Counted from the first letter of the stretch, positions 21,177 to 34,738 are shown. The stretch is DNA of 64,000 nt from Isoetes taiwanensis (GCA_021234155.1 JAJEKV010000277.1:62001-126000), one strand, 5' to 3'. A program made the numbers and translations. Notes: generated by a model not told the origin, from the letters alone.

Positions 21177-23876
21177 TGTGGCGAGGCACTGGGATTGACC
21201 CTCAAGCAACTTCGGGATCTTATCTGACTTTCAACTAGATTTATGCCGCGGTGAATTTAGGTGAAGAATTAAATCTTCCTTTGCAAATTAAATCCCGCGT
21301 TTAGGCTCAACAAGCAATCTGGTTGGGGCATTCAACATATTCATAAGCTTAGTATATTACAATCTCAAGTTGAGCAAATAAGCATCTCAATATTTACAAT
21401 GCGTTATAATATACATGCAATAATAGCGAGCAAATCAGCGAAAACTGCTAGCTTCGAGAACTCAAGCACGATTCTGGCCACATTGCCACCATCAACTTGA
21501 CCGCCACCTTGCGGGTTCCTTTGCACATGCACTCTTGGGGGTTAGTCCTCGCGTGACTAAGTGGGGATCCCATAGGCTGCTGCTTTTGCATACATGGAAA
21601 CACTTCGGCATCTTGGATAACAAGAACATAGACAATTCCAAATATACAAGAGACTATGTGCGGTGCTGAACAATGACAACGGAAGAAATATCATAAGAGT
21701 CGGGCAAAGAACACAAAGCCAAAGTACCAAAACAACATAACAAAGCTCAGGGACAATGGGAAGCTCGGCCCGACCTACATGCGGGCCACATTGGCAGAGA
21801 AATGCCCGGCCAGCTCACATCCAGAGCCGGATTGGCGGAGTTGGTGGGGTGAACCTGTCGTATCATACCCTTCCCAGCCCACGTCATTTGGAGGACCTCT
21901 TACAATGGAGTTCACAAGAGTTGGTGGCGTAGCAATCCAGGCCGGGGAGAACTAAAGCCGGTGTCACGAGCCGCGGTAATCCGCAGGAGAATCGCGGATG
22001 AACATAAGCATGCGAACAACCAAGGCCACTTAGAACCTAGAAGTCCGACCGGAGGTTCCAAGAGATAACAAAATACCATACAACGGTGGACAATGCCGAC
22101 CAAGACATGTGAAGTTCATTAGAATGTTCTCTATACATGTGCCTAGACCATACTCTTGCCGATGTTGCTGTACAACTTACCCATGTTGAAGTAGCTAACT
22201 TCTCGATCCAAACTGTTGAGGAAGTCACAAGCCTAACTATCATTGATGTAGCTCCCATACCTATGTACTTCTTGAACAAGGAAAAACAACATTCCAAACA
22301 ATGCAAACTTACCTCGAACCATTCTCCCATGAGGATAATCCATTAGCTTCCACTCCATAGCCTCATCGGACAGGTCAATAGGCCTCATATAGCTCTCGAT
22401 GCCCAACTTCTCATGATCTTTAAGGTTCCACCCTTTTATTTATCTTTTAACAATTGTTAGCTAAGGTTTTAATATTCCATATTAAAAACCAACTTCCTTA
22501 ACTACTAATTTATTTGGCACAATTAATGTAAAACATCGAATTCGCACTTCCAACTTAAAAGTCCATAAGCTCTCATGGCCCAGTGAATCGCACGGAACTT
22601 AGTCAAAGCGGCTCCCAAGGCAAGCCCCATCTCTCGACAAGCATTTCCACACTTATTTTATTTGTCTCATCATGCATTAGACATTTATTCTTTTTACATG
22701 CAATTTTCAAGCAATATTAACATTACTCATATATTTCATGAGATCTTTAGCATTTGCAGAACTTACCTGCTTTGATACCCATGTCTATCCCGGATTACCC
22801 TCCGAATAATCTATACTTGATACGGGTTCCTTATACTTCCTATTTCCCTGGAACCACCACTTGTTAATTATTAATTAAACATAAGACAAAAGTAGCAACA
22901 ACAAACAAAACCCGGAATTAACAAAGGGAACAAAAATACCGGACCCATTTTCAGGTCGGCTTTCGATTTACCTGGGGGATTTTTAGGAACAACCGGCGAC
23001 TATGCATGGCCATGAACTTACGAGGCGGTCGGCCCCTTCAAAGACCAAATCGGCCCTCAAATCCCCATTTCGACTCTTTAGGAGCAATTTCGCCCCCTTC
23101 GGGCCCAATTTGGCAGCTCAAGAGGCCTCCCTTGCCCTCGATTCAGGTCATGCCGGACTAGATCGGCCCGTTTAAGGCCCCAATCCGGCCTTCTCCTCCA
23201 ATTCCGACTGATTCACATGGTTTGTTGCCTCAACCAACCGGCTACAAAGCAATAAGCTTGATTCATCCCAGTTCGGTCGGCAAAAGGTTTAATCAAAGGT
23301 AAATCGTTGCTTAATCTTCCCAAATCATTTGTTTAGAGGCAATTCGACCTGTTCCTATCCACGATTCTATCAAATTAACACTATATTACGCAAATCTAGC
23401 TATCTCCGGCGATTCTGGTCGGTTCTTCCATGCCCTCTTGCAATTCCGATTTCATATTTTGAGTTTTATTAACACAAGCTTTGCCTCGGATGGATTCATG
23501 ATAAAGCTTTTATAAAATGGCAATCTTGAGTTCTTACTAACCACGGATAGCCTTACAAATCTTTAATCCACCCGGCATATGCAATTCCATGGAATCCATC
23601 AATTGAAACCAAACCCCCACGAGAAATATATTGATGCGGTTTTTGATGCGGTCCCAAGCTCCTACGTTCTTTCTTGCCGACAATCCTCTCGATGCAATCC
23701 TTCCAAGCTCACTGCCTCCTCATAGCTTCACGTTTGCAAAAGCCCTTTTCCCAAATCTATTTCTATGCAAAATCTTTGTTCATATTTGTCACATCTTTGC
23801 ATGTATGCCAAGCATGCATATACGCTTACATAAATCACATTATACTAAAGCTGTCCAAGTGGCCAAGACCGTTACA
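21177..23876 (-). repeat. 3' LTR (2700 bp)
   Basis: Collinear with 24199-26904 over the full length. Transcription would run toward lower coordinates. It contains no long open frame; the short ORFs present in both LTRs translate noncoding sequence. The outer (low-coordinate) end is TGTGGCGAGG on the + strand. Confidence 0.85.
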
Positions 23877-23892
23877 ATCTCCCCTTCTAAAA
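23877..23892 (-). promoter_or_regulatory. Polypurine tract
   Basis: On the - strand this reads TTTTAGAAGGGGAGAT and abuts the TGTAAC start of the 3' LTR. This is the position and composition expected for the plus-strand primer in LTR-element replication. Confidence 0.75.
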
Positions 23893-24184
23893 ATTAACCC
23901 ATGTCCTCATGGGTGCGATCCGAATCTTAGCACTTGTCAAATCCATTAATACTTTGTCATGATCATATATACACCAAAGCTATATAAGGAAAGGCTGTAC
24001 CTCTACATCGTCGAAAGCTACGCCGATGCTTACATGGGAATTCTTGCTTAGCACCTTCATATGCTAACCCCTCTGAATCTTGCTCCTCCCTCGAGAGGGA
24101 TACCATCTGCGGATGTCTGCGAAGAGAAAAACCATTAGCATCACAATGCCACAACCAAACAAGCCAACTTCAAAGATCAATATT
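23893..24184 (-). other. Internal domain without gag or pol
   Basis: The part of the interior between the PPT and the PBS has only one short frame (64 codons, - strand) with no protease, RT or zinc-knuckle motif. The region is noncoding and presumably served for packaging and priming only. Confidence 0.7.
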
Positions 24185-24198
24185 GTCACATTACCAAT
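24185..24198 (-). promoter_or_regulatory. Putative primer-binding site
   Basis: On the - strand the bases after the 5' LTR read ATTGGTAATGTGAC. The usual plant methionine-tRNA site is TGGTATCAGAGC; only TGGTA is clearly shared, so the site has either decayed or pairs with another tRNA. Confidence 0.5.
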
Positions 24199-26904
24199 TG
24201 TGGCGAGCACTGTAGGAGTTGACCCTCCGAACAGCTTCGGGATCTTATCGACTTTCAACTAGATTTATGCACGGGTGAATTTAGGTGAAGAATTAAATCT
24301 TCCTTTGCAAATTAAATCCACGGTTTAGGCTCAACAAGCAATCATGGTTCGGGGCATTCAACATATTCATAAGCTTAGTATATTACAATCTCAAGTTGAG
24401 CAAATAAGCATCTCAATATTTACAATGCGTTATAATATACATGCGAGAATAGCGAGCAAATCAGCAAAGCGCTAGCTCGAGAACTCAAGCACGATTCACG
24501 GCCACATTGCCACCATCAACTTGACCGCCACCTTGCGGGTTCAGCGCACATGCACTCCTTTGGGGTTAGTCCTCGTGACTAAGTGGGGATCCATATATTT
24601 AACTTTGCATACATGGAAACACTTTCGGCATCTTGGATAACAAGAACATAGACAATTCCAAATATACAAGAGACTATGTGCAGGTGCTAGACAATGACAA
24701 CGGAAAAATATCATAAGAGTGGGAGCAAAGAACACAAAGCCAAAGTACCAAAACAACATAACAAAGCTCAGGGACAATGGGAGGCTTCGGCCGGCCTACA
24801 TCACGAGGGCCACATTATGAGAGAAAATGCCGGCCAGCTCACATCCAGAGCCCGTTGGCGGAGTTGGTGGGGGTGAACCTCATTATCATACCCTTCCCAA
24901 ACCCGTCGCGTATTTGGAGGACCTCTTACCATGGAGTTCACAAGAGTTGGTGGCGTAGCAATCCGGCCGGAGAACTAGCCCGGTGTCACGAACACGGTAA
25001 TCGCAGAGAATCACACATGAACATAAGCATGCGAGCAACCTAGGCCACGAACCTAGAAGTCCGACCACGGAGGTTCCAAGAGATAACGAAATACCATACA
25101 GCGATGGACAATGCGACCAAGACATGTGAAGTTCATTAGAATGTTCTCTATACATGTGCCTAGACCATACTCTTGCCGATGTTGCACTGTACAACTTACC
25201 CATGTTGAAGTAGCTAACTTCTATCGATCCCAAACTGTTGAGGAAGTCACAAGCCTAACTATCATTGATGTAGCTCCCATACCTATGTACTTCTTGAACA
25301 AGGAAAAACAACATTCCAAACAATGCAAACTTACCTCGGGAACCATTCTCCCATGAGGATAATCCATTAGCTTCCACTCCATAGCCTCATTTTGGGCAGG
25401 TCCAATAGGCCTCATATAGCTCTCGATGCCCAACTTCTCATGATCTTTAAGGTTCCACCCTTTTTATTTATCTTTTAACAATTGTTAGCTAAGGTTTTAA
25501 TATTCCATATTAAAAACCAACTTCCTAACTACTAATTTATTTGGCACAATTAATGTAAAAAAAACCGCAGAATTCCGCACTTCCAACTTAAAAGTCCATA
25601 AGATCTCATGGCCAGTAGCGCTTTGGAACTTAGTCAAGCGCTCCCAAGGCAAGCCCATCTCTCGAACAAGCATTTCCACACTTATTTTATTTGTCTCATC
25701 ATGCATTAGACATTTATTCTTTTTACATGCAATTTTCAAGCAATATTAACATTACTCATATATTTCCTTAGAGATCTTTAGCATTTGCACCCGGCTTACC
25801 TGGCGATACCCATGTCTATCGGATTACCCTCACGAATAATCTATACTTAAATGCGGGTTCCTTATACTTCCTATTTCCCTGGAACCACCACTTGTTAATT
25901 ATTAATTAAACATAAGACAAAAGTAGCAACAACAAACAAAACCCGGAATTAACAAAGGGAACAAAATACACAGACCCATTTTCAGGTGCGGCTTTTCGAC
26001 TGCGCGGGGGATTTTTAGGAACAACCGGCACGACTATGCATGGCCATGAACCACGAGGCGGTCGGCCCCTTCAGCGACCAAATCGGCCCTCAAATCCCCA
26101 GCTCAGCTCTTTAGGAGCAATTTGGCCCCTTCCGGGCCCAATTTCCGGCTGACTCAAGAGGCCTCCCTTGCCTCGATTCCGGTGTCTAGGGCTAGATCGG
26201 CTCGTTTAAGGCCCCAATCCGGCCTTCTCCTCCAATTCGACGATTCACATGGTTTGTTGCCTCAACCAACCCAGCTAACAAAGCAATAACCACGATTCAT
26301 CCGCGGTTCGGTGCACGGCAAAGGTTTAATCAAGGTAAATCGGTGCTTAATCTTCCCAAATCCGTTTGTTTAGAGGCAATTCGACTGTTCCTATCCCTGA
26401 TTCTATCAAATTAACACTATATTACGCAAATCTAGCTATCTCCGGCGATTCTGGTCGGTTCTTCCATGCCCTCTTGCAATTCCGATTTCATATTTGAGTT
26501 TTATTAACACAAGCTTTGCCTCGGATGGATTCATGATAAAGCTTTATAAAATAGCAATCTTGAGTTCTTACTAACCACGGATAGCCTTACAAATCTTTTA
26601 ATCACCCGACATATGCAATTCCATGGAATCCATCAATTGAAACCAAACCCCCACGAGAAATATATTGATCACGGTTTTGATGCAGTCCCAAGCTCCCTCG
26701 TTCTTTCTTGCCCGACAATCCTCGATTGCAATCCTTCCAAGCTCCTGCCTCCTCATAGCTTCACGTTTGCAAAAGCCCTTTTCCCAAATCTATTTCTATG
26801 CAAAATCTTTGTTCATATTTGTCACATCTTTGCATGTATGCAAGCATGCATATCATACATAAATCATTATACTAAAATTTGTCAAAGTGGCCAAGACCGT
26901 TACA
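24199..26904 (-). repeat. 5' LTR (2706 bp)
   Basis: Collinear with 21177-23876, with many small indels and substitutions clustered around C/G-rich spots. The element boundary is GACCGTTACA on the + strand at 26904. Beyond it, similarity to the other LTR stops abruptly. Confidence 0.85.
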
Positions 26905-27500
26905 TCGGCTTAAGGCTCGGTGAGAGCGAGCAGTTAAGCTTAAGATTGGAGCGAACAATAATGGAAGAATCTAGTATGCTCCCGCGGGCTCCGCGGAACT
27001 TCGGGGCGGTAGGCCGGCGGCAGCCAGATGCCACCCCTGCCACCACACTTGCCGCCGGTAAGCGATACTTGCCCGATGCCACGTACCGGGGTTAATAGCG
27101 AACGGTAGCGGCAGATACGCCACTTCTGTAGCACTCCGACCCTCACTGCTGGCCGTACTCGACTGCCCGGGGACCGGGGTTGCGCTTAAGCGAAACCGGT
27201 ATTTCTTGACCCTAACTGCTGCGGCTACTCCGATTTTGCCACAAGCGGGGGTTAAGCCCAAGCGAACCCGGTACTCGGCCCGTAGCGCCCAACCTGCGCC
27301 ACAAACCGGGGTTGGGGTTGTATGGCGAACCGGTAAAACGCCCGCATGAGACCCCCTCGCCGCTGGCAGCTCCCCCACGTCGTCCCATGGGTTACGCTTA
27401 TAGCCGAATCCGGCCGGAGCCCGCGAGCCCGAATTTTCAATTCGCTGGCGAACCTGATTAGTTCTGAACTTCCGTTTTGAGCCAATAAAGTCTTGTAATT
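26905..27500. repeat. Second GCGAACC-type GC-rich block
   Basis: The block contains GCGAACCCGG, GGCGAACCGG, GGGGTTAAGCCCAAGCGAA and CGCTGGCGAACC, and ends near TGAGCCAATAAAGT at 27478-27491. The same GAGCCAATAAAGT phrase marks the right end of the inserted element at 48864-49764, so this may be another copy of that family. Its left end is unclear because the LTR element abuts it. Open frames on the - strand here are GC-driven. Confidence 0.5.
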
Positions 27501-29835
27501 TCGGTCTAATGGCATAAGGTTCATTCTCCCGTCCTTCTCCTTCCGCGGCAACCACGAGACTAAGCTGGAGCGTTATCAACAAGTCTGAAGGCTATGGGCC
27601 CATCTTACAAGGTCATGCGGTTGGGGCATTTACACGCACAAGCTTGGCGGTAGCATAGAGATCTTCCGGGCGTGGAAGCGGGCTCATGATAGTAGCGACT
27701 ATCGGCGTTCCCTAACTTCATGTCGGCGGCATGGTTTGGATCGGCAAAAACAATACCACCACGCAGTAAAGCCATGTTGCGGCATTCATGCATGAGTGTG
27801 CAAGCCTTCTCGACTAACTCATCTCTAGATAGCCCTTGTACATTATTAGTGCATCATTGGCCAACCTTTCACTACATCCGACACGCCAATTTATCGTTTA
27901 ATTGTCCTAGTGGCGTGCAAACTTCTTCATCTCCTACAAAGGCGACCCGGCTAATGTCCTTCTTGTACCACAAGGCAAAACTCCCACAGCTTCACCAAGT
28001 TTTTCTATTTCACCTTTCGGGACTTGGTAGTGGCAATCCGTCCATCAAAACATTCTTACTGGCGAAACAACCACCATACCCTCGGGACAATTGAATTATG
28101 ATGTCGCTCAAATTGTGGACTCTTCCTTACATGCCACCTTTTTCCCGGATAAAAGCGAGATTACATGCCATCCTACAAACAAGAGATCGTGAACATATCG
28201 GCGCCCACGATCTTTGTAAGCTAATAGAGCTGTTTTTAAAAGATCAAATTACAAAAGGACGCTTGGGGAACTAAAAATATGTTAAGGACTTTGCATGCGC
28301 GATCTTATCGACATTGACAAGAATCGGTGGCGCTTTCTGCAACCATCTACACTTAGCGTTTAGTTAAGGCTGCGATATATCTTTTTCGGTCGAAAACACA
28401 TGCAGAGATTAGCATGTGGTTTTACTCTTCGAAGTGATAAATATCTCCGGAAGTGTAGATGGTTCGAAAAAACCGCGATCTCGTCGACACAAGAGTTAAA
28501 GCGTGACCGACACTAAATCATTACTCTTACCTCAGGGTCTCGAAATGGTAGCGTCGGCGTCTCCTCCAAAACCAGCGAGCCGTCGGAAGGCTGCGATGCC
28601 ACCAAAACATGTTTTTGTGTCATAGAAAGCGAGAAAGAATGCATATATTTGAAACACGTGAGCATTGTATAACAAACCACGGCCGAGGTGTACCCGGGTT
28701 TCTTTGAGAACATCTATTTTTAAATATTCTAATCCAAAATATCGGTGGTATCTTATCAATCCATATATTAAATAGTGTTCTTTCGATGCAGAATCAATTC
28801 AATGCGGCAACTCAGAAAGGAAACATTCTTTAAGGATAAATTATGTAGTATTGATCATCAACTATGAGCATGTTCTTAGCGGATAGTAGTTATCAATGAC
28901 ATTTATTGAAACATTAACTTCGAGTTCACTTCAAGCGAGACATAGGCATCGGGATAGCCCTTTTACCTGCCCAAAAGACAAAATTCGATGCGATGGAAGA
29001 AATCAAAGAAATTTATATAGTGGCGGTGATGCAAGCGAATTATGGCGGCGCCTTTATCGGTAGCCTTCAATTGATCTTTGGATTCTGCGGTAAAGCCTTG
29101 GGGAGAACATGGCCGCGGCAAAAGGCGGCTTCGGCGTCTCAGAGATCTTACAAAACACACAAATTTGAATTGGCTTTCAGCTTTCCTCTAAATGTTTGTT
29201 CACCCAGAATTCAAATTTTACTGTCTTTGTCCGATCCATAATCTAGTGTCTATTTCCGGCATTTATGGCCGCTTAACATGTCGGGTTCAATTAATTAGCG
29301 GTATGCATTATAAAATTTGAGCAGCGGACGTCCAAATCGATAAAAAGAGCTTTTAGTGTCTGGGTTCGTGCTTTTTTGTGTATTTATTTTATGCCGCGGG
29401 TAATTTATGGCCCGTAAATCAATATGGTGGCAGGGCCGGTGATATCTGACCCGATTGGGTAATTATCCTGACCGCCCGTGCGGCATCGTCAACGCGGTAA
29501 TCTAGGCATCATTATGGCTGGCGGGCATTTAATTTCGGCGGCAGCGTTTCTATATATATTTAGGGCCACAGGGCATCCACAAAATTTCAGTAGCCCATGA
29601 AATTTTTCTGGCGCCCTACGCCTTCAAACATTCGGCACGTCTTAGGAACCTCGCCCAAACTACCCAATTTTATTTACTCAAGTTGCTCGATCCCATGGCA
29701 CCTAAAGAATCCGTCGGAAGAAAGTAAAATCCTAGCATTTTAAGCTTCCGGCAAGATGCGGTCGCGAGCTTGCTTATCAATTTTATGTTTTCATTAGTAT
29801 AGATTCTCTCCATGGGGATCGCGGTCTTCTTGTGG
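27501..29835. other. No recognisable gene
   Basis: Short coding-like patches occur (for example a - strand frame at 27605-27793 and a + frame at 27720-28094), but none has a domain I can name and they overlap each other. No terminal repeats, RNA gene or promoter were seen. Confidence 0.35.
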
Positions 29836-30140
29836 CGAAGAGTTTTCTTTTCTTGCCCTCCTTGTTTGCTACACAACAACAGCGGCGACGCGATGGTGTA
29901 ATCTTCATAGTATAGTTATCGGCGGGATCCGCGCCCGCGATGAGCAGAGGTTTTCTTTTCTTGCCTGCTTAGTTTCTACACAACATCGCGGCGCGATGGT
30001 GTCGAAATAATTATAGTTGCTTTCGGCGGGATCCGCGACCCGCGGTCTTCTTTGGCGAGAGGTTTTTCTTGTTTTTCTTTGGCGGTTTACTTGGGACATG
30101 CATTGATTGTTTCGGAAGGATCGACCCGCGATCCTCTTGA
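29836..30140 (+). repeat. Tandem repeat, about 110-bp units
   Basis: Two full units and part of a third start with GAGGTTTTCTTTTCTTGCC-like sequence at about 29836, 29946 and 30056. They share CTACACAACA, GCGATGGTGT, and GGCGGGATCCGCG. The units have diverged by several percent. Confidence 0.75.
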
Positions 30141-33100
30141 AATGGTTATATTTTTCGTTGTAGAGCATTATGCAGCCTATCGGGCACTCACGGAAGGCTT
30201 TTGTTTCTGACCCTCGCTTTGTTTAAATGGATGGGATGTGAACCCATCCGTATTATCTTCCCCTTCTAATGAAAAAATGGTGTATAAGATTGCACAAGCA
30301 ATACCACACATTCGTGGCGACCAAAAGGACACATGCTGTTCTGCGCCTTTGGGAAATTTGAGGGCGTTGAACAAATTGGTATAGTGGTGGCAATGTGGGA
30401 AGGCCACGAAGAACAGCGATGCAAGATGCTATCATATGCGGCATCGAGGACATACAACGATTGCAGTTCCTAAAATACATTTTTGAAATGGCGGAATTAT
30501 GACGTCGATGATGTCGATTGACAAGATGAACAAGCCGACCAGCGGGAAAAGCGTCCCAACATCGGCTAAGGGGTTATGGCTGGGTATTTGCCATCTTACG
30601 AATCTCTCTCTTTGTCGGTATAAAGGGAAGCGAGAGACATCTTGTTAGGGTTCTCGGCATGCGAGAAAAGGTTTGTCTATGACAAAGCCCACCGAAGCGT
30701 GTTTTGCGAAGCGATTGGGAATGAAAATGCCCTATGATGGGACGCAATTGGCTGGTGGCCAAAAAAAAGTGTAAAGCCAATTGCTACTTTGGGAGAGCCT
30801 TCGGCCGACAAAAAAAGTTGTTGAAGAACCACAATCCACCATAAACCCCTCAGAGTAATATTAACCCTACTCTTCTTCTTGCTATAAAGGCCCCGGATAG
30901 CTCTACTTGTGGTGGATTTATTCCCAAAAAAAACTACTACTTTCAAAATAAACCTTGAAATACGAACAACGGCGATAGCTTCGCGGCCAGCGGTTCTCAA
31001 ACCCCCTTCTATTACAGAAGGCTCTTCTACCAAGTTATTGACATGGCCACACGCACCTGCCATTCCAATCGAGTTGAAGTTCAATCCGGAAGAGGAACGC
31101 AAGATGGCGAAGCAGACCACTCAAAGCTTGAACAGTTTAAAACAGTTTTACGGGGGTTAACGGCTTACGAATTTCTATTTTTTATTGTGAACTGCACCAG
31201 CAAACTGACACACGAATGTGCTCAAATGACCATGTTCAAACTCTGGTTAAAAGCTTCAAGACATACCCTTGAGAGGTCCTCACGCTGTGACGTGTCGTAC
31301 CATTTAACCCCATTACGGTATGCGCTTGTTTTTCTTTTGGACATTTGTTGTTTAGGGTTTGACTTGATGGTTGTCCATTTTTCGGGAAGAGGGTGACATG
31401 GAGCAATCGGAGGATTTAAAAAGGCAAGAAATTTTACATTATTTTACGGCAATCACGGTATTTTGGCGAAGCCCGGCTCCTTTGTTCGATTGATTAGGCG
31501 GTTGGGCATCAACTAGTATTTGCTAAAGTATATGCTAGAAGAAGATCGAGAGTGCTCAGCGGAAATCTTCGGACAAGGAATATATATATAGTTGAGCATT
31601 CAATGCAATAAGTGATTGCAAATCATCTCTGAGAGCCTCTAATAGAAAGGCGCAACAACCGTCATCGACACAAGGCTTATGGCTGTCCTCCACAAGGGCC
31701 AGATAGGGTACCGCAGCGACTTTCGAGCTTGGAAGGTATTTTTTACTTTCTACTCACCAACATCGTGACGCGATCTTGATGACAACTTTGCTTCTACGGG
31801 ACTTCCATGAAATTGCAACCACCACTTTGAAAGTCACGGGGAACTTAAAGATGAAAAACAATTCATCTTTATGGATGAAAGGTTTTCAAAGTTAATGGAG
31901 TTCTTTGGAATGTGGGTGAACAAAAGCTCGGTGGCGACCATGGTGAGTTTCCGGACAAGCCATCAAAGACTTCTTTAACAAGACTGGCTCGGTTGCTCAC
32001 GAGGGTATGTCGAATCTTGAGGAGGTGCCCGGTGCTAGTTGAAATTATAGAAGGCAAGACATTTTTAAAGGTGTAGTCGGGGTATAGCGGGAGATTTGAT
32101 TGCAAACAGCGAACGGCCCGACATGGGAACCCTAACTTTTATGGCGTGAAACTTTATCCTATGCCTCTAATTTGCTACAAAAGGATTTCGATAGCCGAGG
32201 TGCTGCCGGGCTTTTCTTGATTTTATGGGCGAGAGAATACTTTATATATCGGAATCTTGTCTGATGCGTGAAGGCAAATTATAACAAGGATCATACACTA
32301 GGTAACCTTTTTGTAGCCTTTGGAGCCAATGAAATATTCTAAAAAGCGGAAGAGGCTAGAAAAAAGGAAAAAGAAAAAATATTATGCTAGCGGTGACAAA
32401 GGATGGCATCCCTACATCCTCCCGGTGTCGAGGAAACGACACATTGATATTTATTGACATCAAGGGATGAACAAGGTATAGGATTACAAAAAATACAGGA
32501 CCTTTTTACAAGGATAGCTACCATGACTACGCAAAAAGTTTATCATTTGGATTTATTATCATGCGCGTACGTGAATTTGCAGAATTGCTTAATCTGGTCG
32601 GGAAGCAAATGCGGGGAGGGTGGGCATCTGTCTTTGGGTTCTTATGAAGAAATGGGCTGGGAGAGCAAACAAAAGGTGAAAGAGCATCGGTATTATATTA
32701 GTCATATGTGCATTAATGAGGAATGGCTAAAGTGTAGCACTTTGTGCACCTTTGAGCTGGAGCCGTCTATCTCCCACCGGCAAAGGCTCCTAAGCAAACA
32801 CCATTGCCTCCAATAAACTTACAAGTAATGAGGATGCCGATGAAAAGATAAAAAAGTTTCAAACTCTTTTACAGGCAAACCAAGATACAAATGGGCGATA
32901 ATGGAAGGAGATCTTGTATTGAAATGCCGGTGAAAACCTCATATGCCTATTATATTGTTGATGTTTGGTGTCCTTGACGATTGCGTCTGGATTTTTTTAA
33001 TTTGGGACAGCTTCTCGTGTCGCTCTTATGCAAGGAAAAAAGGCGTGGCCTTTGGAAAAGTTCTGGTAAAGTGTGTAATGCGTTTTCTGGGTCCTTCTTG

Positions 33101-34738
33101 GAAGCGCTTGAGAAAATGGCCCGGTCAAACCCCTTTTGGGGGATCGAAGAAGAGGAAAGCGAGAGAATCACGAGGCTAATCCTTTGATGCGACATGAGTA
33201 TTACCCAAAAAGGCGGGATATATCAGGGTTGGATGCCATTTTGGATAACCTCGATGCTAAAAGGCTACGAGGAGGAATGCAAAAGCAAAGCGATTGCGAG
33301 GAAAGCGAGGAAAAAGTATTGATGCCCTCGAACCTACTTTTCAAAAACTAGGGGCACTAAACTAGAAGCTTGATGTGTACATGCCATTCTTGTGAGGCAA
33401 ATCTAGGTTTGAATACATGGTGAGACCACATGGGAAACAGAACCAAGATGAGTGGCTGGGACCTAAAACATCGGGGTTATGCAAGAAGCCGAAGATCTTT
33501 CATCAGGCGAAGATTACTAGCAGGAGTCGGAGAAGGAATTTATAAAAAGCGTGTGGTCTGGGATAGTGAAAATGTTCAACCTGATGCACATGTGGGGCGA
33601 TCGCAAAACCATGGGCGTTGAGAAGGTCGGAGGTTATTGAGGAGATGGACACAACACAAAGCTATGGAATTGGGTAGAGCGCATGTAATCGGGATAGCCA
33701 ATGAATTGGGTGTGATACGATAGTGTATCACGAAACACAATCATTTGAATGATAATTGCATCTTTATTGTACATTACATCCTTCAATGGAAATTTTTGTT
33801 TTGGGAATATGTTTACTATACCTTTTTGTCTTTATTATTACTTGGTGCATGTTTAATGTTGAAAATAATCGCGACGGCGATCCTCTGTTGCAAATACATA
33901 GCTTAAAATAGTGAAATGTTTGTCTTTGTGCCTACTCCACTTTGCACCTTTCCAGTACGTAATGCTCTCATATGGTGTTAATAAAAGCCCATTATTTTGT
34001 CTCTTCTCGGTGCGAGAAGATCGCGTTAAGCGATTCTTATGAGAACATCGAGCATTCCATACTACTACCTTTTACCCACCATGGACCTTTGCATGAAGCG
34101 GTAAAACTATATTTAAAAAGATAGCGAATCATTGGTAGAATTTGTACTAAAAGCGCCAACTTTACTTCGGGTTGCTAGTAGTTTCGTGACTATATGGCTA
34201 ACCAAGAACCTATTTCATGCTAAACGATAATTCCAAATTTCTCTAATTAATTAATTCTTGCTTCATTGTGGCACATGATAGTTGCAGAACTATGCACAAC
34301 TGGCTTGTGACTCAAACAAGCGAGGATCAAAACAAAACCCAAACATACTCTTGCAAAGTTGTGAGCTATGTAGTGCAATAATCCATTGTCTTGTCAAACC
34401 CTTCTACATGTGCAAACTTGTAGGTCAATTTGGGAGGGTATAGTCGATTGCACGTGGGCATGTATACCTTGCTTCATTTTGAATAAATACTCAATTTGCT
34501 TGTGCAACAACATTGGACCATTGTGTATAACCATGAGTTCACAACAAAGTTAATCTGTTTTATCACTATCGGTGATACCTTTGAAGCACCATTATGTGCA
34601 AAGTTTGCCTGCAATATGAAACTGCTGATGCAAATATGTGCCTACTAAAATATGGTAGATTCAAGAACATGATTATTGACATTCATGTATCAAATTTTGA
34701 TAGATTAGAGCATTTTACTGACATTCTCGAATCAACAT
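30141..34738. other. No recognisable gene, scattered coding-like frames
   Basis: Plus-strand patches (30909-31160, 31043-31396, 32454-32816, 33136-33621) have amino-acid composition like protein but are short, overlapping and without a known motif. A frame at 30909-31160 includes PHAPAIPIELKFNPEEERKM, the most protein-like piece. A decayed gene or transposon is possible. I found no organelle gene, tRNA or terminal repeat. Confidence 0.35.

Larger units (their letters stand above)
21177..26904 (-). mobile_element. LTR retrotransposon, giant LTRs and 322-bp interior
   Basis: Two direct repeats of 2700 and 2706 bp flank 322 bp. On the - strand each repeat starts TGTAACGG and ends CCACA, the TG...CA form of LTRs. 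Next to the 3' LTR is a purine tract (TTTTAGAAGGGGAGAT, - strand). Next to the 5' LTR is ATTGGTAATGTGAC, which starts like the common plant primer-binding site TGGTA. The interior encodes no gag or pol, so the element must have depended on another for movement. The two LTRs differ at many places, suggesting age or sequence errors. A Ty3-like parent is plausible from the TGTAAC start and PBS form, but is inference. Confidence 0.85.

Noticed and set aside
21177-26904. Simple segmental tandem duplication instead of an LTR element
   Set aside because: TG...CA ends, an adjacent polypurine tract and a PBS-like start argue for LTRs, though the missing 5-bp duplication leaves some doubt.
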